This document shows positions 11,538 through 23,522 of a DNA stretch of 64,000 bases, in pieces (within the stretch, counting starts at the first letter, position 1; every line of letters begins with the position of its first letter). The notes beneath the pieces were generated by a model. The model worked only from the letters and a program-made list of their open reading frames with translations. It made no database searches and was not told the DNA's origin. The stretch spans positions 86,266,549 to 86,330,548 of the forward strand of contig NC_035433.2 in NCBI RefSeq assembly GCF_002127325.2. Reading direction: 5' to 3'. Origin of the DNA: Helianthus annuus (taxonomy: Eukaryota > Streptophyta > Magnoliopsida > Asterales > Asteraceae). The translations under genes and the position numbers were made by a program.

Positions 11538-12550
11538 TTATTCAAACGACGACGCCCATGACTTTTTGACCTCAGAAACAGTACCAAACACTACATCACA
11601 CTTCTCATCATTTTTAGGAAAGTTAAATGTGACATTAGGAACATCATCTTTCACAACTGGTTTTACTTTGTTGTTAATCGGGGGAAACTCAGCAAGAAAT
11701 TTATCAAGTTCAGATTCAAACTCGACAACATCATCTTTCAAAACCTTTGTTTCATTTTTTAAAGCATTTTCCATCTTTTTGACCTCGACTGATGGTTTTG
11801 ACTTCGCAACCCATGATTGATTATCAAAAATTTTTGTTTTCTGATAAATTTTTGAAGTCTTGCGAGACTTGGAAGATTCGCCAACCTCGAAGGTCGATTT
11901 CGGCTTATCCTTCGACTTCAAAGATTCACCTCTCTTTAAAATGCGAATCGGGGAAACCATTGGTTTTTTACCTTTTGTATCAACCGGTGATTTTCGTCGA
12001 GGTTTTTGAACAACTGGTTTTACTAAAACAGGTTTCTCAAACACTTTCTTGCACTGTTTAGCCATGTGCCCGATTTCATTACAGCGATAACAGACTCTTT
12101 CAACTTTTTCACTGCATTGAAATCGTCCACGGCCTTTTGACTAAAAACGTAGTCCTGTTCATCATCTACACTCGGTCCAGCAACAAAGATATCATTCATT
12201 TTCTCTTTTGGCTTAACCACCTGCTTAGCCGTCTTCTTCTCAAAACCGATCCCTTTGTTTTTAAAATTGTTTTTCTTGTTATTACCCTTACCCTCCCACT
12301 CTTTCTTTCCCGAGCTGGTAGGACGTGATGTAACGAAAGATTTTTTCGGTTTTGAAAATAATTCTTTGTTGTTAACCTCATCAATGTTCATTTCAACCAA
12401 CTTGAAGACTTTCTCAACATTCTCAATCTTCACGTTCTGAAGAGGATACTCGAAATCAGAGTAAAGTTTGTCAGTTCCAATCAAAGTGTAGACCACCATA
12501 ATCGGATCATCATTCGCACTCTTGTCTGATTTCGGTATAAACCGATCCAA
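11538..12550 (-). pseudogene. Copia element B gag C-terminal segment with second zinc knuckle
   Basis: This is a basic, Lys-rich gag tail on the minus strand. A zinc knuckle (CYRCNEIGHMAKQC) lies near 12060-12105, at the junction of two frames (12023-12550 and 11538-12065), so a frameshift lies beside it. Upstream it is linked to the coiled-coil gag segment at 12593-13720, downstream to protease. The likely role is RNA binding. Confidence 0.82.
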
Positions 12551-12592
12551 GAAATTACCCTCATCTTCAGACTCAGTAACAGCTTTCTCAGA

Positions 12593-13720
12593 TTAAGACT
12601 TCTCAGAGTTATCACTCTCTTCATCTAACACCTGATCGACAACAGTTTTGATAACCTGTGATTCGTTGTCGGTGTCGGATGCAGAGAATGTAACATCAAT
12701 GCTCTCAGGCAAGTCATCCTCAATTGATCTCAACTTGAGGTTCAAAGCAGCTTCCACCCCATCTGGATATTTCTGTGTATAATGATTCCACATTGGGGGT
12801 GGAACACTGTTAAAGACTGGTGCAGCATGTGGCTGCTGTGGGACAATATATTCAAGAACATAAGACGAAGCCACATAACTCATCAATTTTTTATCAATTC
12901 GATCATTTTTAGTTTTAGCTAATTCAAGCTCTTTCTTTAGTGAAGCGATCGTGTCTAGATGAAAATTAACCTCAACTTGTTTATCAAACAGTGTTGCTTT
13001 AACCAATTTTGTTGCTTTGTCGTTTTCAACACTCTCTTTTTGGATCATTTTATTTGACCTGGCAAGAGTATCATAAGCCTCTTTGACTTGTCCCAGGTCA
13101 AATTTAAGCATATCTGCATAATGTTTCAATTCCTGATACTTAGTGTCTTTCTCAAGACACTCCATGCACGGTTGTAAACACTGTTGGCATGGTGTTTCAG
13201 GGATTGAAACGACTTTCTCAACAACCTGTTCATCACAAACAATTTTCACATCCTGTTTACCGACATTTTTCAACTCAGACTCAGACACTTTGACCTCCTT
13301 AACTCCGGATTCCTGATCTGACTTCTGTTTGACTGACACGGTACTGACAGACTCTGACTTCTCGAGTTCTGAGTCTACCTCTTTTAGCTTTCCCATGAGA
13401 GCTTTGTCAGTGATATCTTTCAATGTCTCTCCAGTCAACTCTTTTGTCACGTCTATCATTTCCTCGACTGCTTCTTTCTTTTCTTCGTATCTTGGACACG
13501 ATCCAGTCATCGGTTCTTCGAAATATCCTACAAAAGATTCAAATACTTTAGGAGGCATTATTGATTTCATAGAACTTGCCAATACCTCCTGTTCTGACTG
13601 GTAATAGTAAACTTCTGCAACGATTTCTTCAATATCAACCACATTCTCAACAGGAACATCTTCAACAACCATTTCTGGCTCAGTCACCATCTCCGGTACT
13701 TCAACTATTTCTGCCATCAT
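12593..13720 (-). pseudogene. Copia element B coiled-coil gag segment, inverted copy
   Basis: This is a 375-codon acidic segment with two cysteine clusters (CQQCLQPCMEC) followed by heptad-rich helices (from about residue 195 to 285). Such a coiled-coil gag extension is typical of Sirevirus-like copia elements. Its first 150 residues duplicate the plus-strand copy at 7180-7612. The Met at the start follows an in-frame TAG at about 13721-13723. In the plus-strand copy the same codon is CAG, which directly shows a C-to-T change. Confidence 0.85.
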
Positions 13721-14268
13721 GGCCTACCCATCGCTTCCAGGGATGTATTTATCCCAGGTAAAACCTTCAGCTACTCTTTCATCATCTTGATTCACGATAA
13801 GAGCCTTCTCCAGTTTGTTTTCTGCTTTTCGATAAAAACAAAAACACAAAAATATGTTTTTCTTTTAAGGGGGAGAAATTTGCAGAAAATACAAAAACAT
13901 GATAAAATTACAAAAATCCAAAAACATTAGAAAACTTGAAAAAGAGTTTGTGTATAATAGGGGAAATGATAGTACATCAGCTAGACAGACGCAGTACGCT
14001 AAAGAAATGTAACGTTTAAAATGCATTAAGCAGTCTCGCTAAAGATGTGCCGATAGGTTTTTACAAAATCAATAGATCTGTTTGGGATATAAACCTAAAA
14101 TTCACTTGCTTTTACGTGGGGAACACCTCCAGGATATATGGGTAACCCTCGAAATCTCGTTTGAAAGGTCCCTTATTCTGAGATACTAGGTCTTTATGTT
14201 TAGTGATATCTAGGGTATTATCCCGGGACTTCTGCTGTATGGAAATACTGACCTAGTCCCCGGATAAT
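13275..14268 (-). repeat. Right arm of the large inverted duplication in B
   Basis: Reverse-complement partner of 7075-8070. Here the gag copy (13275-13822) is joined to the start of the 3' noncoding module (13813-14268) at CAGTTTGTTTTC, a 12-bp stretch common to the gag segment and to the sequence just after pol. That identifies the switch point. Confidence 0.85.
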
Positions 14269-15100
14269 ACTTTACGCATATGCTTTACTTGTAAAGCCTC
14301 CCCTCAGCATAAAAATATTAAACATTGCAAAATGATAATCATGTGTTGTTGTAAAGAAGATCCCCAAAGGGGACCCACCGAAAAGTCGAAGCCGTCATCT
14401 CTTTGCGTATACGGAAGTATCGATCTGAGCTCTCACGGCCCTCGCATTTCACCCCATTACAGATATCATCTAGGTATACTCACCTGTAAGACTGAATATT
14501 GGGATCTGGATACGGGAGTATATACTGAGGTGGGACACATGTAGAGTTTTAAGTCTTAAAACATTAATTCCGTATCCCGAACAGACTGAAAGTTCTGTGA
14601 AAATTTAAGAGGATCAGTATATCGGCAATCTACGCGAATTGTTTAAGGCTTGGTATGAAATAATAGCTTAACGGTGCTTGTGTCTTGTCAAATGCTGATA
14701 TGATCCCCTAACACGCTCACAAAAAGATTGTGTGTACATATTTCTGTTTATCCTGTTAAAAATCCAAAAAGATTTTATTTGTTCATCTTATTTTTCAACA
14801 ACCGATGTTGGGAATCAAATGATCAAAACTTTGTGCAGATCATGTCTGTTTGATGAGGGTTAGGTAAGCAGGAGATGCTAAACTGTGATTGGTACATGTT
14901 TGATTGATTGAAAAAGTGTTTAAAAGTTCGAAAGTTCATTAATTTGAACTGTTTTCAGATCGAAAAGTCAGCGTACTTCATAATTCGGTCAACCAAGGTC
15001 ATTAATTTGGACTTGGTGGGATAAACAGTTGACCAAGGTCATTAACTTGGACTTGGTTAACTGGGTGTTATTTGTTTTTAAAAAAAATTTAAAAATTATG
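13867..15100 (+). other. Copia element B 3' noncoding module before the third ORF
   Basis: It opens with AAGGGGGAG at 13867. It continues with blocks matching the region after pol in element C (29470-30340, reversed), including the CCTAGTCCCCGGATAATAC block near 14253 and the 'ctcacctgtaagactgaatat...ggtgggacac' block near 14480-14550. I see no convincing coding sequence; the short ORF at 14332 lies within this conserved module and also resembles noncoding sequence in C. Its orientation relative to the LTRs is normal. Confidence 0.65.
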
Positions 15101-15104
15101 TTCT

Positions 15105-15400
15105 AATTCCGCCTGAAAATGCACAAAAGTTGATTTCGCTCCTAACTGCTTCAAAGTTGATTCCGCTCATAGCTTCAAAGCTGATTCCGCTTGAGAGAGT
15201 CATTGACCATTTCGAGCGGAATCAGACAACCTATAAAAGGCCACCTGATTCCGCTCCTACCTCACTTATATGATTCCGCCCCAAGTGTTTTCTCTCTCCG
15301 GCGATTACGAGCGAAACCTTAGATCTTCGTTTTCCTACCGAATTGCTGCCCGATTTCTGTTAGAATCTTGTGTTTCTAGTTGGCAATCTCAACTATTAAC
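15105..15400 (+). promoter_or_regulatory. Internal LTR-like promoter of the third ORF
   Basis: Six to eight GATTCCGCTC-type motifs, partly in opposed pairs (15181-15225), precede a CTATAAAAGG TATA box at 15231-15240. Downstream, 'taccgaattgctgcccgatttctg' near 15337 resembles 'agccgaactgctgccgaattttt' of the LTR. The layout copies the LTR promoter and lies about 160 bp before the ATG of the third ORF, so a separate transcript is likely. This is inferred from sequence only. Confidence 0.6.
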
Positions 15401-18400
15401 ATGGGCAAGGTAGATTGAGACTAGATTTGACCTAGATTTACTTATTTCACGTCTGTCGGCTAGAACTGAACCAAAAACGTAGATTTAGGGTTATAAATTG
15501 TTAAATCTAAACAATAAAACACTTCCATGTTGTCGATTTAGTGTATATATCATGTATTTGTGTGTTAATTGTTCCAGATCTGTACCGATTGCATGTTTGA
15601 CGATGAGTGGTTGTTACAGACTTAGATCTAGGATGTTTTAAAGGGTAAAAATAAAATCAAAACATAACCCTTGTTCGGAATTAACAGTTTAATAGTTTAA
15701 CATGTTCAATTTCATGATCTGGTGAGTTTTAAGAGTTTATACATGATTTCGCTTGAAATGAGTGTATGATTGTTGATTCCGCTCCAATGTGTAACTCTTG
15801 TTTCCGCTCATAATGTTACATCTAATTCCGCTCCAAAATACATGTTATGATTCCGCCCCAAATGAGTTTTGTGATTCCGCTTCTATGTGACTGTTCTGAT
15901 TCCGCTTCTATATTGTCATGTGATTTCGCTCTAAACATCTTTAGGTGATTTCGCTTGTAATGCTTTGTCATTACTTGTGATTTCTCTTGAAGGTACTTAG
16001 TGTTGAAATTTTTTCTAAGTGTTTGATTCATGTTGTGTTTTAATGATTTGCAGGGTTCAACTGTAATTTTTGGTCCACTTCACAACAGTTGTTGTGACCT
16101 TGATGTGAAGAAAAATACAGAGTTGGCTAAATTCAGCAGCATACTGGAGTTCATGGGTCGAATACCAATTCGGAAAGCTTTGACCGATCAACGTCCAGTG
16201 TACAAGTCACACATTAAACGATTCTGGAAGCATGCAACATACGATGAAAAAAAGAAAGTGATAAATTCGGTTGTGAAGCATCACAATGAAAAGAAAACAA
16301 TTGCTGTTACAGAGGCGCTCATTCGTGAGGTTGTGAATTTTCCAGATGAAGAAGACTCGCCAACAAAATTTCCTGAACGAATGGTCAAGGGGTGCATGCT
16401 AAGGATGGGATATGTGGGTGCTCTAAACGTTGGAAATTATTTAAAGTCAAAGTTCCAGAAACCTTACAAATTTATTGTTCAATGTGTATTGATGTCACTT
16501 AGTCACTGCAAAGGAGGATACGATACAATGCGTGATTACCAGATGAACATGGTCACTGTATTGGTTTTGAACAAGAAATACAACTTCTCGCGTATTATTT
16601 TTCACTACATGGTCGAGAATATCACAACAAAGAGTAAGTCTTGGATGTATCCAAGATTTGTGCAAATGCTGATTAATCATGCATATCCAGAGATTGAACG
16701 TGATTTGAAGAATGATTTGTTAGTTCAGTCACACATGAGCAACGATTCTCTAATGTAGCTTGCGAGATATCACCCAAACCATCCTGAACCAAAGATAGTT
16801 GCTGAATTCTTCGGATTTATAAAGGATGCGAATTATGTTGATCCTGATCCAGTCGATCATCAAAACTGGAGAAATGAAGAAGAAATGTAGGAAGCAGCTT
16901 ATGCTGATGAGCTAAAGGTTCTTGAAGAGTTCAAAACCACACGTAATGACTGGTTTGTCAAAGAACCAAGAAAGAGAGGCAAAAAGGCTACCCCTAAATC
17001 ACAGGAGGGTGAGGGGTCATCGTCACAACTAAGGATAAAGCAAAAGAAAGTGGCAAAGACGTTATTGATTGATGAGCCTGAGGTTGAAGAGCCGGTTGTA
17101 ACTGTGGAAGAAGATCCATATGCTGATATTGATCAAGTGATGTTAAATGTTGATGATTTAGTGACTGAGCAAGCCGCTAATGTAGAAGCTGAGAAAGAGA
17201 AAGTTCTTGATGATGTCGAAGGTGATGATGTTAATAAAAGTACTACAAGCTCTTTGAGTTCTTCTGATGATGAGATAGATGAGACTGAACGTCTAAAAAG
17301 AATTCAAGAAGCTATAGAAAAAGAGAAACAATTACGGAAGAGGAAGAGACAGGAGAAAGATGATGCTGCATACGTACCATCTCCTGAGCACGTTTCTGAA
17401 TCTCAATCACCTTCGAGTGGTAAAAAGAAAGCCGGAGCAAGGAAAAGGATTGTATCTTCGAAGATTAAGAAAGTTACTCCGAAGATTACAAAGCCGAAGA
17501 TTGTTTTGAAGAAGAAACCTTCCAAAGAATCAAGGAAACCACCAACACCACCACATGAGCCTACACCACATCAATCACCAATACAATCACCGCCACATCA
17601 ATCACCTCCACGACAACCTTCTCCACCAAAACAACCTACACCACCGAGACAACCTTTACCATTACATCTTTCACCACTACATCTCTCACCACCACAACAA
17701 CAAACCTTATTTACATCTCAAGAAATATTTCAAACACCACCACTCGCTCAAATTCAACTAACTCCTGGTTCTTCTGGGCACAAGGGTCTTCATATTCCTC
17801 CGGATAATCTTGAAGATATTGGAGATTTTGGTTTTGCAAATGATGAATAGGTAAAGAAGTTAGAAAAAAAGATGGATGACGTGTTGAATGAAAACAAAGT
17901 AGTTGCAACTGAAAGCAAGAAAATAGCTGATCGTGAAAAAATTCTCGAAATGCGTGTGAAGAGATTAGAGTCTGACAACAAGACATTACTGCAAAAGATT
18001 GATACAGATCAGACTGAGATTGATTTCCTGAAAGTGCGAGTGGCTGAACTAGAAGAAGAAAAGGCTCGCAGAGATAACAGAACAAATATTTCGAGATGAA
18101 AAACAAAGAGCTTGAAACTGCAAAGGCATTAAAAGAGCACGAGTTCTACATGTTGAATAAAGTTGTTGAAAACATGCTCGGAAAGTCGATAGAAGAAAGA
18201 TTTGAAGAGATTGAAGTTGAAGAACTCAGAGCTAAACGTCAAGCTAAGATTGACGAACAAATGAAAGATAAGGGAAAAGGTCTTGAAAGCAGCGTTGCAG
18301 GGGCTGAAAGTTCAATTGTTCCATCTCTAGTTATTGAGAATCCAGTTCCTATATCTTCTGTATCAGCAATCTTCGAAGAACATGTATCACTGGAAGATCT

Positions 18401-19942
18401 TACTGCTGATGTCGATGAAGAAGATGATGAGGAAGATGACGATGAAGAGGGTGATGAAGAAGAGGATGATGACGATGATGAAAAAGTTTTCTCTGCTAGC
18501 AGTCATGGCTCCGATGATGATAATGACGATGATGATAATCAGGGTGGTATGGGAATCAAAGTGACTGAACAGTCAAGTGAAAGGACTGTTGATGATTACT
18601 TGAATAATACTGTGAATGAAGAGACAGGGGGAGCTAAAGGTAAGGGGGAGCATGGTGATGATTAGAATGTTGATCAAGTTGAGAAGCTGATTCTTCGAAT
18701 TGAACCTCATGTTGAAGAAGGTGAGATAAGGCATACTTACACATTGGATGAAGTACTGAAAATGTTTAATGTGAATGAAGATGATTTTAAGTTTGATTTT
18801 GAGGAAGAGTTGAATGCTTTCGACATCAACCATCAGCGTGATTATGAATACAATTATGTTGAAGATGCTGATGTGTATGACAGAGTTGAGGTAGAAGATT
18901 GTACTGATGAGGAGGGTATGAATGAAGATACCTCTCAGTTTCCAACATTGATGGAATTCTTCACTGAAGAGAATCAGGATGAACTTAGAAGGAAAGTTTC
19001 TGAGATTCTTAAAGATAAAAACTTTGATGGCACCACAAAAGATCCACTGAAGGAAGAACGTAAGAAATGGTTCAAGGAAAGCCATGAACGTAAATTCAAA
19101 CGTCCGCTGAAGTATTATCAGAGAGACAGAAGTATTTCTTTGGGGGATATCATTAGCTGGGGTTTTCTGCCTCAAGTTAATGCGTATGCGATCAGGAGAG
19201 AATGTGGTGTTCAATATTTTGAAAAGTTACATGATATTATGTCCCTTCCATGGTGGGATGTGTATGAGTTATCAAAAGTTAGAACCTTGGGGTATCCCGT
19301 CAGGAAGAATGATGTTGCAATGTGGGGACTGATAAAGCTTGAGGGTTTGAAAGACTTCAAACACTGGAAGCCGCATTACCCGAAGAGAGTTACAAGGGTG
19401 GATCCAGCGACTGGGTCGAAGAGACTATTCTTATCGTTAAAAAGCCAAAAACGATGAAGAACATTCCAGTGCCGAAGATCGAGCAGGAATTTTATAAAGG
19501 ATTCATGGGCTGGGTATACAGCTGTATCTCTACAGAAGCTGTGATCACGTACAGAGCAGGGAATGAAATTCGAGAGATTTTTGTTTACGACCCAATGTGG
19601 TTAGTCAATTGCTCGGCCAAAGACATAGAATGTTTATTCATAAATAAGATCCATTTTCAGTCTGAAGACCGTGAACAAGCGATGCAGTTTCAACAAGTTA
19701 TATCTATTTGTTTTCAGAAAGGAATTAACTCTGAAAATAAATGGAATTCTAAATGGTGGTCGCTTGAAGAGAAGGAAAGAAAGAAAGCTGAACGTGAACG
19801 CAAGAAGTTGGAAGAAAACAGAGGAAAATGGATGAATAAACAAGCTGAGGAAGAAAAGAAAAGGAAGAAAGATAATGATAGGCTGAAGAATTTGCTGAGG
19901 AAGAAGACAAAGCATAGAGAAGAAACGTTCAAGTCACTCTGA
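15401..19942 (+). pseudogene. Third ORF of copia element B (env-position, unknown function), spliced
   Basis: This long coding region lies between the pol position and the 3' LTR, where envelope-like genes sit in some copia elements. I infer a 9-nt first exon, ATGGGCAAG (15401-15409), a donor GTAGAT, an intron 15410-16053 ending TTTGCAG, and exon 2 from 16054 in matching phase. The protein has a folded N-terminal domain (16130-16900) resembling the 'putative plant transposon protein' family, then a Lys-rich and a Pro/His-rich region (17520-17710) and coiled coils. An acidic run (18410-18560), a second conserved domain (18740-19640) and a Lys/Glu-rich tail follow. I see no signal peptide or membrane helix. 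Four in-frame TAG stops (about 16756, 16888, 17848, 18663) and frameshifts near 18090 and 19450 break it. Confidence 0.75.
15410..16053 (+). other. Putative intron in the third ORF of B
   Basis: It has GT-AG borders (AAG|GTAGAT and TTTGCAG|GGT), a T-rich, AT-rich body and phase 0 continuity between the 9-nt exon and exon 2. It contains about ten more GATTCCGCTC-type motifs between 15740 and 15960. Confidence 0.55.
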
Positions 19943-19979
19943 AGACCCGAAAACAAGACTGAAGACTCCGGCTGTATCC

Positions 19980-19988
19980 AAGGGGGAG
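19980..19988 (+). other. Polypurine tract of B
   Basis: AAGGGGGAG ends two bases before the 3' LTR. This is the expected primer for plus-strand DNA synthesis. Confidence 0.85.
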
Positions 19989-19990
19989 TT

Positions 19991-20443
19991 TGTTGGTGCA
20001 CGAATGTCTAAAGCCTACGTCTTAGTCTTAGTCAAGCTTGTATAGGGTCTAGGGGTCAAATATGTAAGTTTTGTATCGTATGGGGGGCTGTTTGTAAGTT
20101 TTGTAATGTTATGTCTTGATTCCGCTCGAAATGACATTATGTCATTTGGAGCGAAATCACAAGATAGTGATTCCGCCCGAAATGACACAATGTCATTAGG
20201 AGCGGAATCAGCTCCCCTATATATAGTTCAGTTGTTTTCTCATTTTGTAACCGAATGTCGAATGTGTAGCCGAACTGCTGCCAAATTTTTCTGAGAAGTA
20301 TTAATGAGAAAACGTGTTTAAAGTGATCTGCATTCTATTTCTACTCCATTCTCTTTGATTCAAGCTGTTTGTGTATTTCCGCTGCATAAACAGTTGTGTT
20401 CATGCTCTGATTGACTCATTCGATTGCTAATAACGATCCTACA
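19991..20443 (+). repeat. 3' LTR of copia element B
   Basis: It is 453 bp and about 98% identical to 4524-4976. The AGGAT duplication follows at 20444-20448, after which the gag of element A resumes. Confidence 0.96.
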
Positions 20444-21712
20444 AGGATTTTCTTTGTTTTTGTTTTTAGCAAACTCTACATTTGATTCATTTTCTATAAT
20501 AGCTGTTTCGTTTTTCATGTCACTACCTTGAACAAAATTAACCTTTTTAACAAAAGTTTGATTTTTGTTTTTAGAAGGTGTGTTTATCTTTTTCAAAACA
20601 GGTTTACTGTTATTTTCCTTCTTAGCATCATTAGCTTCAAATACATCACCTTGACTGGATGTGAAACTACTTGGTGATGTTGACAGAAAGTCTGTGAACT
20701 CATCTTCATCAGGTAAGAAAGAATAGTCATGACTAAGAGGAGGTGGGACTTCAATAAAGTCCTGGTATCCCACACTGGTCTTGTCATTACTCTTCTTTAA
20801 CCCACCCATCGTGTGTTTCATAACAAAGGTAGAATCCCTGAATTGACCTAATTTCTTTTCAAGTTCAACAATTTTGAGTTGTGCGTCTAACAACTCTTTG
20901 CATTTTTCAGAAATCTCTTTTGTTTTCTCAGCCATCATGTCATGAGCTAAGTCTATGACTTGAAGTTTTTCGTTTAATTTGCAGGTTAAAACTTCAATTT
21001 CAGCTTCATAGCCTTTTATCTTTTTCAAATATGATGACTCATTTCTTTTAGCAAAGAAATTTAATTCTTTTACGTTAGACATCTCGCTCACCAGATTTTT
21101 GTTTTGTGTTGACAACCTGTCAACCTCACCCTGTAATTCACGACATTTTAAACAAACAGAAGTTGTAGAGTTACTTACCTCTCCTGTCGATTTGTCTGAG
21201 TTGGCCATAAGGGCAGCAAGTTGAGCTTCCATTCTTTTGATGATTTCATCTTTCGCTTCATCTTCCCTTTCATGCTCAGACTTTGGCTTATCTTTATTAG
21301 CATTTGTTGTTTGATCGGCCTTATCTTCCACAGCTTCACTTTCTTTCTCAACTTCAACATTCACGTTAGCTTCCGCTTCATCAACTGGTACTATCTCTAC
21401 CATGAATGCTTGAGTGACATTCTCATCATTTTCCAAGTGAACGCTCCAGTCATATGAACCCTCTCTTGCAGTAGAGATCAACGCCCTTGTGTTAGAGTTG
21501 TTTGATGCATTTCTATTGTTTGAACTCTGACTCGAAGTCTCATGCTTTTGTTTCTGACATTCCCTAGCGAAATGACCATAACTCTGGCAGTTAAAGCACC
21601 TAACTTTGGCCTTGTCAAAACCAACACTCTTCCCCACAAACTTCCTTCCAGTTCTGTTCATGAACCTCTTCACACGTCTCGAAATCATGGCCATCTGCCA
21701 TTGCAAATCCAT
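20444..21712 (-). pseudogene. Copia element A gag, zinc knuckle and coiled-coil part
   Basis: Minus-strand gag of A on the right side of the B insertion. It has a zinc knuckle CFNCQSYGHFAREC near 21560-21610, an acidic Glu/Lys region, a CLKCREL motif and a long heptad-rich coiled coil (about 20830-21240). The frame then runs into B's LTR. The true continuation is at 4523 and lower positions. A frame break near 21713-21760 separates it from the capsid part. Confidence 0.85.
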
Positions 21713-21753
21713 CTCTTCTAAATCATCAGGGTCAATCTGATCATAATCTTCAT

Positions 21754-22764
21754 CTAAAGTAGCAGGATCAGATATCTCCCCTGAATGTAGTTCTCATACG
21801 AAGCAACAAATGAAGCAAGTAGAGCAAGATGTTCCTCAACAGACTTCACACTCATAGGCATCGACTTTACACTACTGCTTTGCTTTGAAGTGGATGTTCT
21901 TTTGACTCCTGTTGATCCTCCTGCAGCAGCTACAAAACACACATCACCATCCTCTTTCACTGTGACCTGCTCATTTTCACACGAAAGAAACGCAGTGGCA
22001 GAGTCGCTAGAAGCATCATGAGATGAAGAAGATGTAAGCCCATTGTAGATCCCTGGATCTTGAACCTGATTATATCCAGTGTCCTTCTTCTTCATGCTTA
22101 GCTCATAAGCTCTTAGCTTTCCAACAACTTCTTCCAGTTCCTTTGTTTCATAATCAGCTTCTCCTTTTACCATGAGAGTGCAAATATCCCATTTAGCAGG
22201 TAGAACATCAAGCAGCTTGTCATTTTTCTCTATGTCAGAATAGCAATCTACGTCATAATTGTCTAATTCTGACATCAGATGGTAGTATCGAGTGATGATG
22301 TCCTCAAGTGACTCATTTTTCATGTACTTGAACACAGCAAACTGCTTCTTTAGTAGATCAACTTTGTTCTTCTTGACATCAGGATTTCCCTCATATCTCT
22401 TCTCTAGTGCATCCCACATTTCCTTTGAAGTAGTGTACTTTTTAAAGGTATGTTTGATGCTATCAGGTAGGGACATCTTGATTGCAGCCAAGGCTCTCTT
22501 TTCAGCCTCATACATCTTTTTATCATTCTCTTGCATGTTCACATAGGCTGTGACACGAGGTCTGCCTTCAAAGTCATGTGTAGGGTTTGTGTAACCGTCA
22601 ACAATACAAATCCACATGCGAGTGTCTTGATATTCAATGAAGGATTGAAACCTATCCTTCCATGTCAAGTAGTTTTCCACCTTCATCATCTTAGGTGGTT
22701 TGTTGGTTGTGCCAACCTCATGTTCTATCCTTAAGAGTTCGTTCAATTTAGTCATGTTCGACAT
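21754..22764 (-). pseudogene. Copia element A gag N-terminal capsid part
   Basis: 336 codons on the minus strand starting MSNMTKLNELLRIEHEVG. It contains the UBN2/retrotransposon gag signature (NYLTWKDRFQSFIEY, the MWDALEKRYEGN region, ITRYYHLMSELDNY), the capsid-forming region of copia gag. A Ser/Thr-rich tail follows. The frame ends just before the zinc-knuckle segment. The start is the first Met after the repeat-rich leader. Confidence 0.87.
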
Positions 22765-23508
22765 TTTAACGTAAGCAGACTAGTAAAACCGTACAAATTT
22801 TGTCCGAAACCTGTTTTTACCAAATTATATCGTTAGATTCGTCTCGAGATTACGATTCAATGATATATAATGTCGAAAACCTTTTTTTTTTGTCCTAAAA
22901 ATCCAAGGATCCCAACGGTGCAAACGGTTTCCTGAGATGAGTTACGGATGATTTTCTAAACGCAAAACAGTGAAATTTTTCTTACGCAAGCCAAGAAAAA
23001 TTCCACCCTGACCGAAATGAACAATAAGGGTCCGAAATGGTTCGAAAAGGTTATGATTATCCGAAATGGTCAGTATTGATCCGAAATGACCACCGTCAAG
23101 TCCGAAATGCACTAGTCTGATCCGAAATGGTACTCTCTCGTCCGAAATCAATCTCCTTTTGATCCGAAAACGACTATATGAACCGAAATGCAACTCTAAA
23201 GATCCGAAATTCAAGGCAATCTGGTTCGAAATGCAAGATTGTGATCGAAATGCAAGCCTTCTAATCCAAAATGATCCGTAATGTTTGTTTCTGGTCTGAA
23301 ATTGATTGTTTCTGGTCCGAAATTGATGCTGATAATCCGAAATGACTGATTTTTGGTCCGAAATTTAAGCCTTTTGATCAGTAATGGTCCGAAATGCTTG
23401 AATTTTATCCGAAATTTACAGCAGAACTCAAGAACAGCCTCCAAACACGTCCAAAAACGCCGATTTTCTGCAGAAACGATTCTGAACCAAGCAAATCAAG
23501 AGCCGAAC
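22765..23508 (-). repeat. Leader of A: dispersed TCCGAAATG-type repeats
   Basis: About 19 copies of a degenerate motif, CATTTCGGA in the element's sense (TCCGAAATG on the plus strand), occur between about 22990 and 23420, spaced 15-30 bases. It is the counterpart of the GATTCCGCTC leader repeats in B and the GGTCCGCTC repeats in C. It does not occur in A's own LTR. No credible ORF. Confidence 0.82.
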
Positions 23509-23520
23509 GCTCTGATACCA
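23509..23520 (-). other. Primer binding site of A
   Basis: The minus strand reads TGGTATCAGAGC two bases inside the LTR border, the same tRNA-Met type site as in B and C. Confidence 0.88.
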
Positions 23521-23522
23521 AT

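Larger units (their letters stand above)
4524..20443 (+). mobile_element. Copia element B, nested in A, with inverted pol and third ORF
   Basis: This is a 15.9 kb LTR retrotransposon with 453-bp LTRs that differ at about nine positions, a tRNA-Met primer site, a polypurine tract before the 3' LTR, and a perfect 5-bp duplication AGGAT (4519-4523 and 20444-20448). It sits inside the gag of element A. Its order is unusual: gag N-terminus on the plus strand, then gag C-terminus plus pol on the minus strand (8093-13812), then a plus-strand third ORF (15401-19942). An inverted duplication flanks the inverted block. Stops and frameshifts throughout make it non-autonomous. The size is large for copia elements but not for Sirevirus-like ones. 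Confidence 0.92.

Noticed and set aside
15401..19942. True envelope glycoprotein in B's third ORF
   Set aside because: I see no signal peptide, transmembrane helix or fusion peptide; only the position is env-like. The family resembles plant transposon proteins of unknown role.
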